NCBI RefSeq assembly: GCF_900636825.1
Contig: NZ_LR134318.1
Span: 3,133,501 to 3,197,500 of the forward strand
DNA: 64,000 nucleotides
Direction: 5' to 3'
Source: Pseudomonas fluorescens
Lineage (GTDB): Bacteria; Pseudomonadota; Gammaproteobacteria; Pseudomonadales; Pseudomonadaceae
Positions 48,301-56,360 of this stretch are shown in pieces. The stretch's first letter is position 1. The number at the start of each line of letters is the position of its first letter. Under the pieces are notes generated by a model. That model saw only the letters and a list, made by a program, of their open reading frames with translations. It made no database searches and was not told the origin of the DNA. A program made the translations under genes and the position numbers.

Positions 48301-48565
48301 CCGTCTGCGTCTGCGCCCGATCCTGATGACCTCCTTCGCGTTCATCATGGGTGTGGTGCCACTGGTGTTCTCCAGCGGCGCCGGTGCCGAGATGCGTCAC
48401 GCCATGGGTGTGGCGGTGTTCTCCGGGATGCTCGGGGTGACCTTCTTCGGTCTGCTGCTGACGCCAGTGTTCTATGTGCTGATTCGTAATTTCGTCGAAC
48501 GCGGCGAGCAGCGCAAAGCGGCCAGGGCGCAAAAACTTCAACAGCAACTGGAGGCGCAACAATGA
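45374..48565 (+). CDS. mexF: RND efflux pump MexF
   Basis: This 1063-residue proton-driven exporter starts 'MNFSQFFISRPIFAAVLSLL' 15 bp after mexE. The RND signatures are all present: the transmembrane proton-relay pair in 'GLVLAIGIVVDDAIVVVENV', large periplasmic loops, 'GPVATA'-type motif D and the second-half 'GLIVLVGLACKNAILIVEFA'. The sequence is very like P. aeruginosa MexF. It overlaps the next gene by 4 nt. Confidence 0.96.
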   Translation: MNFSQFFISRPIFAAVLSLLILIAGAISLFQLPISEYPEVVPPTVVVRANFPGANPKVIGETVAAPLEQAITGVENMLYMSSQSTADGKITLTITFALGTDLDNAQVQVQNRVTRTEPKLPEEVTRIGITVDKASPDLTMVVHLTSPDKRYDMLYLSNYAILNIKDELARLNGVGDVQLFGMGDYSLRVWLDPNKTASRNLTATDVVTAIREQNRQVAAGQLGAPPAPNAQSFQLSVNTQGRLVSEEEFENIIIRSGDDGEITRLKDIARVELGSSQYALRSLLDNQPAVAIPIFQRPGSNAIDISNEVRGKMDELKKNFPQGMDYSIVYDPTIFVRGSIEAVVHTLFEALILVVLVVILFLQTWRASIIPLVAVPVSLIGTFAVMHLFGFSLNALSLFGLVLAIGIVVDDAIVVVENVERNIELGLTPVEATKRAMREVTGPIVATALVLCAVFIPAAFISGLTGQFYKQFALTIAISTVISAFNSLTLSPALAAVLLKSHDAPKDRFSKILDKIFGGWLFRPFNRFFDRASHGYVGTVGRVIRSSGIALLLYAGLMVLTFFGFANTPTGFVPGQDKQYLVAFAQLPDASSLDRTEDVIKRMSDLALKQPGVESAVAFPGLSINGFTNSPNAGIVFVTLKPFEERKDPSMSAGAIAGALNGQFANIQEAYMAIFPPPPVQGLGTIGGFRLQIEDRGNLGYDELYKETMNIINKSHNVPELAGLFTSYTVNVPQVDAAIDREKAKTHGVAVSDIFDTLQIYLGSLYANDFNRFGRTYQVNVQAEQQFRLESDQIGQLKVRNNKGEMIPLATFIKVSDTSGPDRVMHYNGFITAEINGAAAPGYSSGQAEKAIEKLLKEELPNGMTYEWTDLTYQQILSGNTALFVFPLCVLLAFLVLAAQYESWSLPLAVILIVPMTLLSAITGVIISGGDNNIFTQIGLIVLVGLACKNAILIVEFAKDKQEEGLGPLAAVLEACRLRLRPILMTSFAFIMGVVPLVFSSGAGAEMRHAMGVAVFSGMLGVTFFGLLLTPVFYVLIRNFVERGEQRKAARAQKLQQQLEAQQ

Positions 48566-49983
48566 GTCTGAAAGTCTTCCTGCCGAGTCTGCTGGTGCTG
48601 GCCCTGAGTGCCTGCGCAGTCGGCCCCGACTACAAGACCCCAGTCACGGAGGCGGCGAATATCACCACCGCCACCGACGGCGCCGCCGGGCAAAAGAACT
48701 TCGACCGCTCGAAATTCGAAGGCATCTGGTGGCAGCAATTCGACGATCCGACCCTCAACCAGTTGGTGACGCAATCGCTGCAAGGCAACCGTGACCTGCG
48801 CGTGGCATTTACCCGCTGGAAAGCCGCACGGGCGATCCGCGACGACGCCGGCAACGATGCGATGCCGACCATTACCAGCCGCGCCAGCAGTGATTTGGGC
48901 AAGGGCCAGATTCCCGGCCAGACCACCGACCGGGTCAATAGCGAACGCTACGATCTGGGCCTGGACATGGCGTGGGAGCTCGATCTGTTCGGCCGTATCC
49001 AGCGCAATCTGGAAGCCAGCGACGCCGATCAACAGGCGGCCGAGGCCGACCTGTACCAACTGCAAGTCACCATGATTGCTGAACTGGTCGATGCCTATGG
49101 TCAACTGCGCGGTGCTCAACTGCGGGAAAAAATCGCCGTGGCCAACCTGAACAACCAGCAGGAGTCGCGCAAGATCACCATCAGCCTGCGTGACGCCGGC
49201 GTCGGTGATCAGCTCGATGTCGAGCGTGCTGACGCGCGTCTGGCCAATGTCGAAGCAAGCGTCCCGCAGTTGCAGGCGGAACAGGTGCGGCAGAAAAACC
49301 GCATCGCTACCCTGCTCGGCGAACGGCCGGACAAACTGACCGTCGATCTGAGCCCGAAAGATCTGCCGGCAATTGCCAAGGCCCTGCCAATCGGCAACCC
49401 GGGCGATCTGTTGCAACGCCGTCCGGACATACTCAGCGCTGAACGCCAATTGGCTTCTGCCACGGCGCGAATCGGCGTGGCGAAAGCCGATCTGTTTCCA
49501 CGGGTGAGCCTCAGCGGCTTCCTCGGCTGGACGGCGGGACGGGGTTCGCAGATCGGTTCATCGGCGGCCAACGCCTGGGCGCTCGGCCCGAGCATTACGT
49601 GGGCAGCGTTCGATCTGGGCAGTGTCCGCGCGCGTTTGCGTGGTGCCGATGCTGACGCCGAAGGCGCGCTGGCGAATTACGAGCAACAAGTGCTGCTGGC
49701 ACTCGAAGAATCGGAAAACGCGTTCAGCGACTATGGCAAGCGTCAGCAACGGCTGATCTCGCTGATCCGTCAAAGCGAATCAAGTCGCAAGGCGGCCGAT
49801 CTGGCAGAAATTCGCTACCGCGAAGGCACCACGGACTTCCTCGTGCTGCTCGATGCTCAACGCGAACGGCTGAACGCCGAAGACACACAGGCCCAGGCCG
49901 AAGTCGATCTGTATCGTGGCATTGTCGCGATCTACAAGGCCCTCGGTGGCGGCTGGCAACCGGAGACGGTCGCCAGTCAATAA
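48562..49983 (+). CDS. oprN: RND efflux outer membrane factor OprN
   Basis: This 473-residue TolC-family lipoprotein has the lipobox 'LVLALSACAVGPDYKTP'. The two structural repeats of the family include 'WWQQFDDPTLNQLVTQSLQG' and 'LLQRRPDILSAERQLASATA'. It ends 'GGGWQPETVASQ'. It completes the mexEF-oprN operon through a 4-nt overlap with mexF. A strong terminator follows 50 bp downstream. Confidence 0.94.
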   Translation: MSLKVFLPSLLVLALSACAVGPDYKTPVTEAANITTATDGAAGQKNFDRSKFEGIWWQQFDDPTLNQLVTQSLQGNRDLRVAFTRWKAARAIRDDAGNDAMPTITSRASSDLGKGQIPGQTTDRVNSERYDLGLDMAWELDLFGRIQRNLEASDADQQAAEADLYQLQVTMIAELVDAYGQLRGAQLREKIAVANLNNQQESRKITISLRDAGVGDQLDVERADARLANVEASVPQLQAEQVRQKNRIATLLGERPDKLTVDLSPKDLPAIAKALPIGNPGDLLQRRPDILSAERQLASATARIGVAKADLFPRVSLSGFLGWTAGRGSQIGSSAANAWALGPSITWAAFDLGSVRARLRGADADAEGALANYEQQVLLALEESENAFSDYGKRQQRLISLIRQSESSRKAADLAEIRYREGTTDFLVLLDAQRERLNAEDTQAQAEVDLYRGIVAIYKALGGGWQPETVASQ

Positions 49984-50032
49984 CCTGTTGTTAAAGAGCT
50001 CCTTTGGTTGGCCGCAACCAACCAAATTTTTT

Positions 50033-50066
50033 GCCCCGCGTATCACTCGGTCGCGGGGCTTTTTTA
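50033..50066 (+). terminator. Rho-independent terminator after oprN
   Basis: The stem 'gccccgcg'/'cgcggggc' with an 11-nt loop is followed by six T. A second small hairpin ('ggttggccgcaacc') precedes it. Confidence 0.9.
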
Positions 50067-50092
50067 TGCCCGCCTGTTTCACCGATCCCCTG

Positions 50093-50222
50093 AAGGAGCT
50101 GCCGAGTGAAACGAGGCTGCGATCTTTTCCGCTTTGGAACGCAGAGCGTCCCGGCTGCATTCCCACGCAGAGCGTGGGAGCGATCAAGATCGCAGCCTCG
50201 TTGCACTCGGCAGCTCCTACAG
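50093..50222. repeat. Nested REP elements of two families
   Basis: The outer arms 'aaggagctgccgagtgaaac' and the complement ending 'gcactcggcagctcct' belong to the gtaggagctg family. Their loop is replaced by about 45 bp of a different element containing 'ggaacgcagagcgtccc' and 'tcccacgcagagcgtgggag', which is another dispersed Pseudomonas repeat. One repeat therefore seems to have entered another. It lies between oprN and the convergent adaptor gene. Confidence 0.85.
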
Positions 50223-50226
50223 GGGG

Positions 50227-51171
50227 TTAGTGTTCCTCGATGGTCACGGTGGCTGTGGTGCCGGCGCGCAATTGATTCTTGCCCGCGTAATCAGCATCAA
50301 TGTCGATCCGCACCGGCACACGCTGCGCCAGTTTTACCCACGTGTAGCTCGGGTTGATGTTGGCCAGCAATCGACTGCCCGGCGCGTTCTCGCGGTCGGC
50401 AATCGCGAAAGCAATGCTTTGCACCGTGCCGCCGAATCTCTCGCCGCTCATCAGCTGAATCCGGACCCGATCACCCTCTTTGATCCGCGGCAGTTTGGTC
50501 TCTTCGAAATAACCGCTGACATAGAACGAATCACTATCGACCAACGCCATTAGCGCGCCGCCCGCCTGCGCGTAATCACCTTGACGGGTCAGCAGGTTCG
50601 TCACGTAACCGCTGACCGGCGATTCGACGCGGGTGCGCTGCAAATCCAGCTCAGCCTGGGTCAGCGCTGCAATCGCCAATTGCACATTGGCGTCCGCCAG
50701 CCCGAGATTCGCCTGATTGCGCAACAGATCCGCCTGGGCAACCGCCACGTCGGTACTGGACTTCTCCCATTCTTCGCCGGAAATCGCGAAACCCTGCTTC
50801 AGCGTGCGTCGCCGGCGTTCTTCGCTTTGGCGTTGTTTGAGTAACGCTTCACTGGCAACAATCGCTGCTTGCGACTGCCCCAGCGACGCCTTCGACACTT
50901 CAACCGAACGCCGGGCATGCTCCACCGCCAACTGATAACGCGCCGGATCGATCTCCAGCAACAACTGGCCTTTGTCGACGTGCTGATTGTCCTGCACCGC
51001 CAGTTTGACGATACGCCCGGAAACATCCGCCGACAGCGTCACCACATCCGCCCTCACCCGAGCGTCCCGCGTCCATGGCGCGCGGGTGTAATACTCCCAA
51101 GCGAACCAGCCGAGGACGATTGCCAGGATCACCACCGCTACGGTCATCATTCGTGCAACTAGCGCTTTCAA
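50227..51171 (-). CDS. HlyD/AaeA-family efflux adaptor
   Basis: This 314-residue membrane fusion protein has a single N-terminal helix ('TVAVVILAIVLGWFAWEYYT') and the AaeA opening 'TRAPWTRDARVRADVVTLSA'. The lipoyl-like halves are 'VSGRIVKLAVQDNQHVDKGQ' and 'VESPVSGYVTNLLTRQGDYA', with a coiled coil between them. It is the third gene of a FUSC transporter operon and should connect it across the periplasm. Relatives export aromatic carboxylic acids such as p-hydroxybenzoate. Confidence 0.92.
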   Translation of the reverse strand: MKALVARMMTVAVVILAIVLGWFAWEYYTRAPWTRDARVRADVVTLSADVSGRIVKLAVQDNQHVDKGQLLLEIDPARYQLAVEHARRSVEVSKASLGQSQAAIVASEALLKQRQSEERRRRTLKQGFAISGEEWEKSSTDVAVAQADLLRNQANLGLADANVQLAIAALTQAELDLQRTRVESPVSGYVTNLLTRQGDYAQAGGALMALVDSDSFYVSGYFEETKLPRIKEGDRVRIQLMSGERFGGTVQSIAFAIADRENAPGSRLLANINPSYTWVKLAQRVPVRIDIDADYAGKNQLRAGTTATVTIEEH

Positions 51172-51175
51172 GACA

Positions 51176-51376
51176 TCAGGCTCCCATCAGCAAAATCAGC
51201 GTGGCACACACACAGGCATAAAGAGCCCCTTCGAACAGCGCTTCATGCCAGACCAGGCGCAGCACGCCCAAACGCCGCAAACACCAGTCCAGCAACATGA
51301 AAATCGGGATTGCCAGTAACAACGCCTGAGCAATCGGTGGCAGATAGACTCCGCCAATCTCGAAATCAATGGGCAA
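51176..51376 (-). CDS. DUF1656 small membrane protein
   Basis: A TTG start at 51376, with AAGGAG nine nucleotides upstream, gives 66 residues beginning '(M)PIDFEIGGVYLPPIAQAL'. Two membrane helices are visible ('LLLAIPIFMLLDWCL' and 'ALYACVCATLILLMGA'). This is the DUF1656 family, whose genes are regularly placed between AaeB-like and AaeA-like genes. It overlaps the transporter stop by 11 nt. A subunit or assembly role is likely. Confidence 0.9.
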   Translation of the reverse strand: MPIDFEIGGVYLPPIAQALLLAIPIFMLLDWCLRRLGVLRLVWHEALFEGALYACVCATLILLMGA

Positions 51377-53513
51377 GTTGCGGTTCTCCTTCCAGTGCTT
51401 CAGGTTGCAAATATTCGCCGTGGCGTTCGAGGAACGACATGACAATCAGCAGCGCTACGCGCATGCGGAACACCGACCACAAATGCTCATGGCTGGCGGT
51501 GTGCAGTTCGTCCAGCTCATCGCCCAGTTCGTGCAGGGTGTCCAGCAGCGTCGCGAATCGCACGTCCTGGCGTCCGGCGACGAGGCGACCGGTCTTGCGC
51601 AACGCCGAGGCCAGGCGCTGGCTGAAGACTTCGGTGACCAATGCGTTGTTCTGCGCCTGTTGCCGCAGCTGATGCATGGCCACGCCCAATGCCACGCAAG
51701 CCAGGCTGATCTCATACAAGCGTTGCATGGAACGATCATTCACCGCCGGCAACAAGCCAAGCATGCTGGTCAGACGATCGACCATCCGACTCTCGAAGGC
51801 AAACTGTTGCTCATCGGTGGCTGGCAGTTTGCTCAACTGATAAACCTGCTCCCGCGCTTCGCCGTACAGGCGGCGAATACGCAGGGCCGGACGAAACGGA
51901 AAGATCAACGCATAGACAATCAAGGCCAGCATCGCTGCGCTGACATAGGCACCTGCGAACTCGAACCACTGAATCGCGGTGTTTTGCCCGGTGCCGACGT
52001 TCTGCGGCCCGATCATGAGGAAACTGGACAAGCCAAGCCCCATGCCGATACCGGCAGTGGCCGGACTGGAAATACCTACAGCTATGGCGTACAGCAGCGG
52101 CGCCAGCAACAAGGCCAGCAGCTCGAAATCACTGATTGCCGGCACCAGCATGAATTGATAGAACGCCGATACCACCAGCGCCAGAGCCAAACCCCGGGCA
52201 TAGCTTTGCGCGGCCATCAGCGGACGCGGGAAGGTCGCCATCAGCGAGCAGAGAATCCCCACCAGCACCATTCCGCCGCGCGCACCATCCCACGCCGTTT
52301 CGATCCAGATCAACCCGGCGACCAATAGCGCGGTAAAGGCCCGGATCGCGTTCATCGAGGCGAGGGTGAAATCCAGGTGGAGCGGACTGGTCTGGCCGCG
52401 ATACAGGCAACTGGCCGGTCGCCCTTCCTGGATGGCGTCACTCAGCTCAAGAATCTGTTCCAGTTGCTGCAGCAGTCGCGCCTGCTCCCAGCGCAACGCC
52501 CACGCCAGTGAGCGCAAGGCCGCACTCATGTTCTCGGTCTGTTGCTCGGCTTTGTACGCCAATGATTCGAATCGTTGCTGCAGCGAGACAAAACGCTGCC
52601 GATCCTGCCCAGAAAGTGCTCGGCCCTGCTGGGCCAATTGATCAAGCAACGCCAATTCCTCGGTTCGCAACTGCTGAACCTCTAGCGGCAGATCTCCCTC
52701 CCAGCGTTCCATGAGCAATTCGCGTTGATGACGCAAAGCGGTCAGTCGCGACGTGAGCAGCATCAGTTGATTGCCGAGCAGCAAAACCAGGTTGTCGGCG
52801 CTGCGCAAGCGCGGCGCGTCGAAATACAAATGACGCCGCAAGCCTTCCAGCGCACTGATTTCACCGAGCAGTTGCATTTGTCGACGCTGAAAATCCGCTT
52901 CGCTCTCTTCAGTGCGAAGCACTTCGGCGGCGTGGCTGGCGGCGAGTTTGATCACCTGATCGATCTTGGCAAAATAACCCTTGGCTACGGCCTCCGGCCG
53001 GGCTGTCAGCAAACTGACCACGCAGACGCATGCGACTGCCAAAAGGGTTTCGGTGACACGGGTGACGGCAAGCAGAAAAGTGCCGTCCTGATCTGGAATC
53101 GCCAGCAGGGCCACGACCACCGCCGTGTAACCACTGAGCACGAACGCCTGGGAGCTGGTGTAGCGCAATAACGTGCCACCCGCCGTGCACAGCGCCAGCC
53201 ACAGCGCCAAGGTTGTAATGAATGGCAGCGGCGCCTGGGGAAAGATTGCCATGATCAACACCGCCACCGCCGCGCCGACCGTAGTGCCGATCACTTGGCC
53301 AAAACTGCGCGCCAGCGCCATCCCCGCCAGCGGTTGGCTGACAATGACCACAGCCATGATCGACCACTTGGGCTGCTCGAGATCAAAAACGAACGCCAGG
53401 TAAAGGGTCAACAACCCGGCGGCGATGGTCCGCAGGGCAAACAGCAAAACAGCCTGACCGGGATGGATCAAAGCTTTGAAGTAAGCAAACAGCGCAGGCA
53501 TGGGCATACTCAT
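51366..53513 (-). CDS. FUSC-family (AaeB-like) aromatic acid exporter
   Basis: The start at ATG 53513 (MSMPMPALFAYFKALIHPG) gives 715 residues; MPMPALF at 53507 is an alternative. There are two membrane blocks of about six helices each. The first has 'YLAFVFDLEQPKWSIMAVVI' and 'SQPLAGMALARSFGQVIGTT'. The second includes 'LVGILCSLMATFPRPLMAAQ'. A long helical cytoplasmic region lies between them, as in AaeB and fusaric acid resistance proteins. It forms an efflux operon with DUF1656 and the HlyD-type adaptor. Confidence 0.92.
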   Translation of the reverse strand: MSMPMPALFAYFKALIHPGQAVLLFALRTIAAGLLTLYLAFVFDLEQPKWSIMAVVIVSQPLAGMALARSFGQVIGTTVGAAVAVLIMAIFPQAPLPFITTLALWLALCTAGGTLLRYTSSQAFVLSGYTAVVVALLAIPDQDGTFLLAVTRVTETLLAVACVCVVSLLTARPEAVAKGYFAKIDQVIKLAASHAAEVLRTEESEADFQRRQMQLLGEISALEGLRRHLYFDAPRLRSADNLVLLLGNQLMLLTSRLTALRHQRELLMERWEGDLPLEVQQLRTEELALLDQLAQQGRALSGQDRQRFVSLQQRFESLAYKAEQQTENMSAALRSLAWALRWEQARLLQQLEQILELSDAIQEGRPASCLYRGQTSPLHLDFTLASMNAIRAFTALLVAGLIWIETAWDGARGGMVLVGILCSLMATFPRPLMAAQSYARGLALALVVSAFYQFMLVPAISDFELLALLLAPLLYAIAVGISSPATAGIGMGLGLSSFLMIGPQNVGTGQNTAIQWFEFAGAYVSAAMLALIVYALIFPFRPALRIRRLYGEAREQVYQLSKLPATDEQQFAFESRMVDRLTSMLGLLPAVNDRSMQRLYEISLACVALGVAMHQLRQQAQNNALVTEVFSQRLASALRKTGRLVAGRQDVRFATLLDTLHELGDELDELHTASHEHLWSVFRMRVALLIVMSFLERHGEYLQPEALEGEPQLAH

Positions 53514-53670
53514 CAAAACGACTTCTGCAAGCGTAGACACTGCAGCAAAAGCCTGACGGATTTCACAGTCGACACGACTCGTAGGACGATTCGCAGGCAA
53601 GGGTTTGACTCACGCGCCAAGCTGACCGAAGCTTGCCGCTCTGCTCAAGTTCGACGCTTCGGAAACCCGC

Positions 53671-54726
53671 ATGACTCAGTCCCGCCGCAATCTGCTGATA
53701 GGCCTTGGCCTCGTACTGATCCTCGGCATCGTCTGGCTGTCTCTGCGCAGCAGCACACCGACCATTCCCGATGCAATCAAGCATGGCTACAGCGAAGCAT
53801 TAAACGCCGCCCGGGTTGGTGAACCCGGTGCAGCGCGCCAGTTGTACCAACAATTGGGCCGTCCGGACATCTCTGTTAAACGCCGAGTGTGGTTGCATGC
53901 CGAGTTGCCCAATTACCCTAGCCCGCAGGCGTTGAAACTGGCTGACATCGACTTGCACCACGCGGCGCCGCAAGTTCGGGTGGCGGCGATTAATAGTGTT
54001 GTGGGCCTGGTACCCGGTGGGCAACGGAGTCTGTTGCTCGCGCCGTTGCTCGATGACGCAGAGGAAAGCGTGCGATTCGCCGCGATCAACGCCCTGCTCG
54101 GCCTGACCCCGGATGAGTTGGGGCTGTACTTCGCGCCGTTGCAGCAAGCCACCGATGGCTGGCAACAGGCACTTGAAGGCCAGCCGGAGAGCGCCGCCAA
54201 TTACGCGCAACTGGCGCGCCTCTATATTCACAACGCCGAATACAAACAGGCCCAACTCGCCCTGGACAACACGCTGCGACTGGAACCGGGCAACCTGTCG
54301 GCACTGGTCATGCAGATCGATGTGCTCGACCGTCAGGGCCAAAGCGATGCAGCGCGCCAACTGCTTGCCCGGCAGCTCAAGGCTCAGCCCGATTCCGCTT
54401 ACCTGCAACACGCTCTCGGTTTGTGGCTGTTGCACCACGGGCAGCGCGAATATGCCCTGCTAGGCTTGTCCAAAGCCGTGGAGCTTGAGCCGGACAACAA
54501 GGATTATCGCTACGACCTCGCGACCACGCTGCATAGCGCCGAGGAGCTGGAAGCGGCGCAAAACCAGTTGCAGGAGATCGTCCAGCGCCACCCGGCCGAC
54601 CGCAAGGCGCGGGTTTTGCTGATCAACTATTGGAAAGAAAGCGGCCAACTGCAAAACGTGCAGATTCTGTTGGCGCAGCTTGAGCAACTCAATCCGGATG
54701 ACCCGGCTTTACAGCAAGGCCTTTGA
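53671..54726 (+). CDS. TPR/HEAT-repeat protein with N-terminal membrane anchor
   Basis: This 351-residue protein has one N-terminal transmembrane helix ('NLLIGLGLVLILGIVWLSL'). Two HEAT-like repeats follow ('APQVRVAAINSVVGLVPG' and 'EESVRFAAINALLGLTPD'), then about four tetratricopeptide repeats ('YKQAQLALDNTLRLEPGNLS' and 'REYALLGLSKAVELEPDNKD'). It is a predicted periplasmic scaffold. Its stop lies about 130 bp before the KaiC-like start. It may belong to the downstream signalling cluster, but the function is not known. Confidence 0.8.
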   Translation: MTQSRRNLLIGLGLVLILGIVWLSLRSSTPTIPDAIKHGYSEALNAARVGEPGAARQLYQQLGRPDISVKRRVWLHAELPNYPSPQALKLADIDLHHAAPQVRVAAINSVVGLVPGGQRSLLLAPLLDDAEESVRFAAINALLGLTPDELGLYFAPLQQATDGWQQALEGQPESAANYAQLARLYIHNAEYKQAQLALDNTLRLEPGNLSALVMQIDVLDRQGQSDAARQLLARQLKAQPDSAYLQHALGLWLLHHGQREYALLGLSKAVELEPDNKDYRYDLATTLHSAEELEAAQNQLQEIVQRHPADRKARVLLINYWKESGQLQNVQILLAQLEQLNPDDPALQQGL

Positions 54727-54857
54727 CGCGATTCTTACCGCCAGTTCGACACATTCAGCAACGAGGTTCGGAACTGCCATCACGGCGCAAGGTCAAGTTA
54801 ATGAGGTCACCGCTTGATCAAGCGGAACCGCTTCCCCTAGTCACCAGAGGACATTAT

Positions 54858-56360
54858 TTGTCTACTTCTAACGAGTTGATCAGTGCAAAAGCCGCCACCG
54901 GCATTGTGGGTATGGACGACATCCTGGCGGGTGGCTTGTCTCGCGGCCATGTGTTTTTGCTGGAGGGTGAACCCGGAACCGGCAAAACCACGGTTGCTTT
55001 GCATTTTCTTATGGCCGGCGCGCGAGCCGGTGAACGCTCGTTGTACATCACACTGTCGGAAACCGAAGTCGAACTTCGACAAGGTGCGCTATCGCACGGC
55101 TGGACGCTCGACGACAACATCAAGATCTTTGAACTGACCCCGCCGGAAAGCCTGCTCAATGCTGAGCACCAGCAGAGCCTGCTGTATTCCTCCGACCTGG
55201 AGTTGGGCGAAGCCACCAAACAGATATTCGACGCGGTCGAGCAATACAAACCTACACGCGTGGTACTCGACAGCCTGTCGGAGATCCGTCTGCTGGCGCA
55301 GAGCTCTTTGCGCTATCGCCGGCAGATTCTGGCAATCAAGCATTACTTTGTGCGTTATAACGCCACCGTTCTGCTACTCGACGACCTGACCACTGAGTCT
55401 CTCGACAAAACCGTGCACAGTGTCGCCCACGGGGTGATTCGCCTTGAAGAGTTGACCCCCAATTACGGCGCCGAGCGACGTCGGGTGCGGGTGGTCAAAT
55501 ATCGTGGTCAGAAATATCGCGGCGGGTTCCATGACTTCACCATCATGGGCGATGGCCTGCATGTGTTCCCGCGACTGGTCGCTGCTGAGCACCGTGGCGA
55601 CTATCCACGCTTGCAACTGTCCAGTGCCATCAAGGAGTTGGACGCCCTGCTCGGCGGCGGTATCGAGACCGGCTCCAGTACGTTGATTCTCGGCCCGGCA
55701 GGTACCGGCAAATCATTGATCGCGATGATCTTCGCTGCCGCTGCGGTTAAACGCGGCGAAAAAGCGGCCTTGTTTATTTTCGATGAAGAGCTGGGCCTGT
55801 TGTTCGAGCGCATGAAAAACATCGGCGTCGATCTCAAGGCACTGCAGGCGACCGGCAATCTGCTGATCGAACAAGTGGATGCAGCCGAACTGTCGCCGGG
55901 CGAGTTTTCTCATCGTGTGCGACGCTGCGTCGATGAGCTTGAGATCAAAACCGTGGTCATCGACAGCATCAACGGCTATCAGGCCGCCATGCCGGAAGAG
56001 AATGCGCTGGTCCTGCACATGCACGAACTGCTGCTGTACCTGAACCGCAAAGGCGCGGCAACGTTCATGACGGTTGCGCAACACGGACTGGTGGGCGACA
56101 TGCAAGCGCCGGTGGACATTACCTATCTGGCTGACACGGTGATTCTGTTGCGCTACTTCGAAGCGCTGGGCAAAGTGCGCCGTGCGATTTCGGTGATCAA
56201 GAAACGCACCGGCAGCCACGAATCGACCATCCGCGAATACCTGATTTCCGCAAAAGGCATGACCATCGGCGCACCTCTGGAATCCTTCCAGGGTGTGCTA
56301 CGCGGCGTACCGACCTATATGGGCGAGAAGAATCCGCTGCTTCGGGAAGCGGACCTGTGA
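54858..56360 (+). CDS. KaiC-like two-domain RecA-type ATPase
   Basis: A TTG start at 54858 with AGAGGA six nucleotides upstream gives 500 residues starting '(M)STSNELISAKAATGIVGMDD'; an ATG at 54801 is an alternative. Domain CI has Walker A 'LLEGEPGTGKTTVALHFL', and CII has 'LILGPAGTGKSLIAMIFA' and the catalytic acidic pair in 'IFDEELGLLFERM'. The segment equivalent to the KaiC phosphosites reads 'VDITYLADTVILLRYFEALG'. No KaiA or KaiB is present in the window. Homologues without KaiA occur in Pseudomonas and Legionella and have been linked to stress tolerance. The last bases overlap the next gene. Confidence 0.93.
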   Translation: MSTSNELISAKAATGIVGMDDILAGGLSRGHVFLLEGEPGTGKTTVALHFLMAGARAGERSLYITLSETEVELRQGALSHGWTLDDNIKIFELTPPESLLNAEHQQSLLYSSDLELGEATKQIFDAVEQYKPTRVVLDSLSEIRLLAQSSLRYRRQILAIKHYFVRYNATVLLLDDLTTESLDKTVHSVAHGVIRLEELTPNYGAERRRVRVVKYRGQKYRGGFHDFTIMGDGLHVFPRLVAAEHRGDYPRLQLSSAIKELDALLGGGIETGSSTLILGPAGTGKSLIAMIFAAAAVKRGEKAALFIFDEELGLLFERMKNIGVDLKALQATGNLLIEQVDAAELSPGEFSHRVRRCVDELEIKTVVIDSINGYQAAMPEENALVLHMHELLLYLNRKGAATFMTVAQHGLVGDMQAPVDITYLADTVILLRYFEALGKVRRAISVIKKRTGSHESTIREYLISAKGMTIGAPLESFQGVLRGVPTYMGEKNPLLREADL

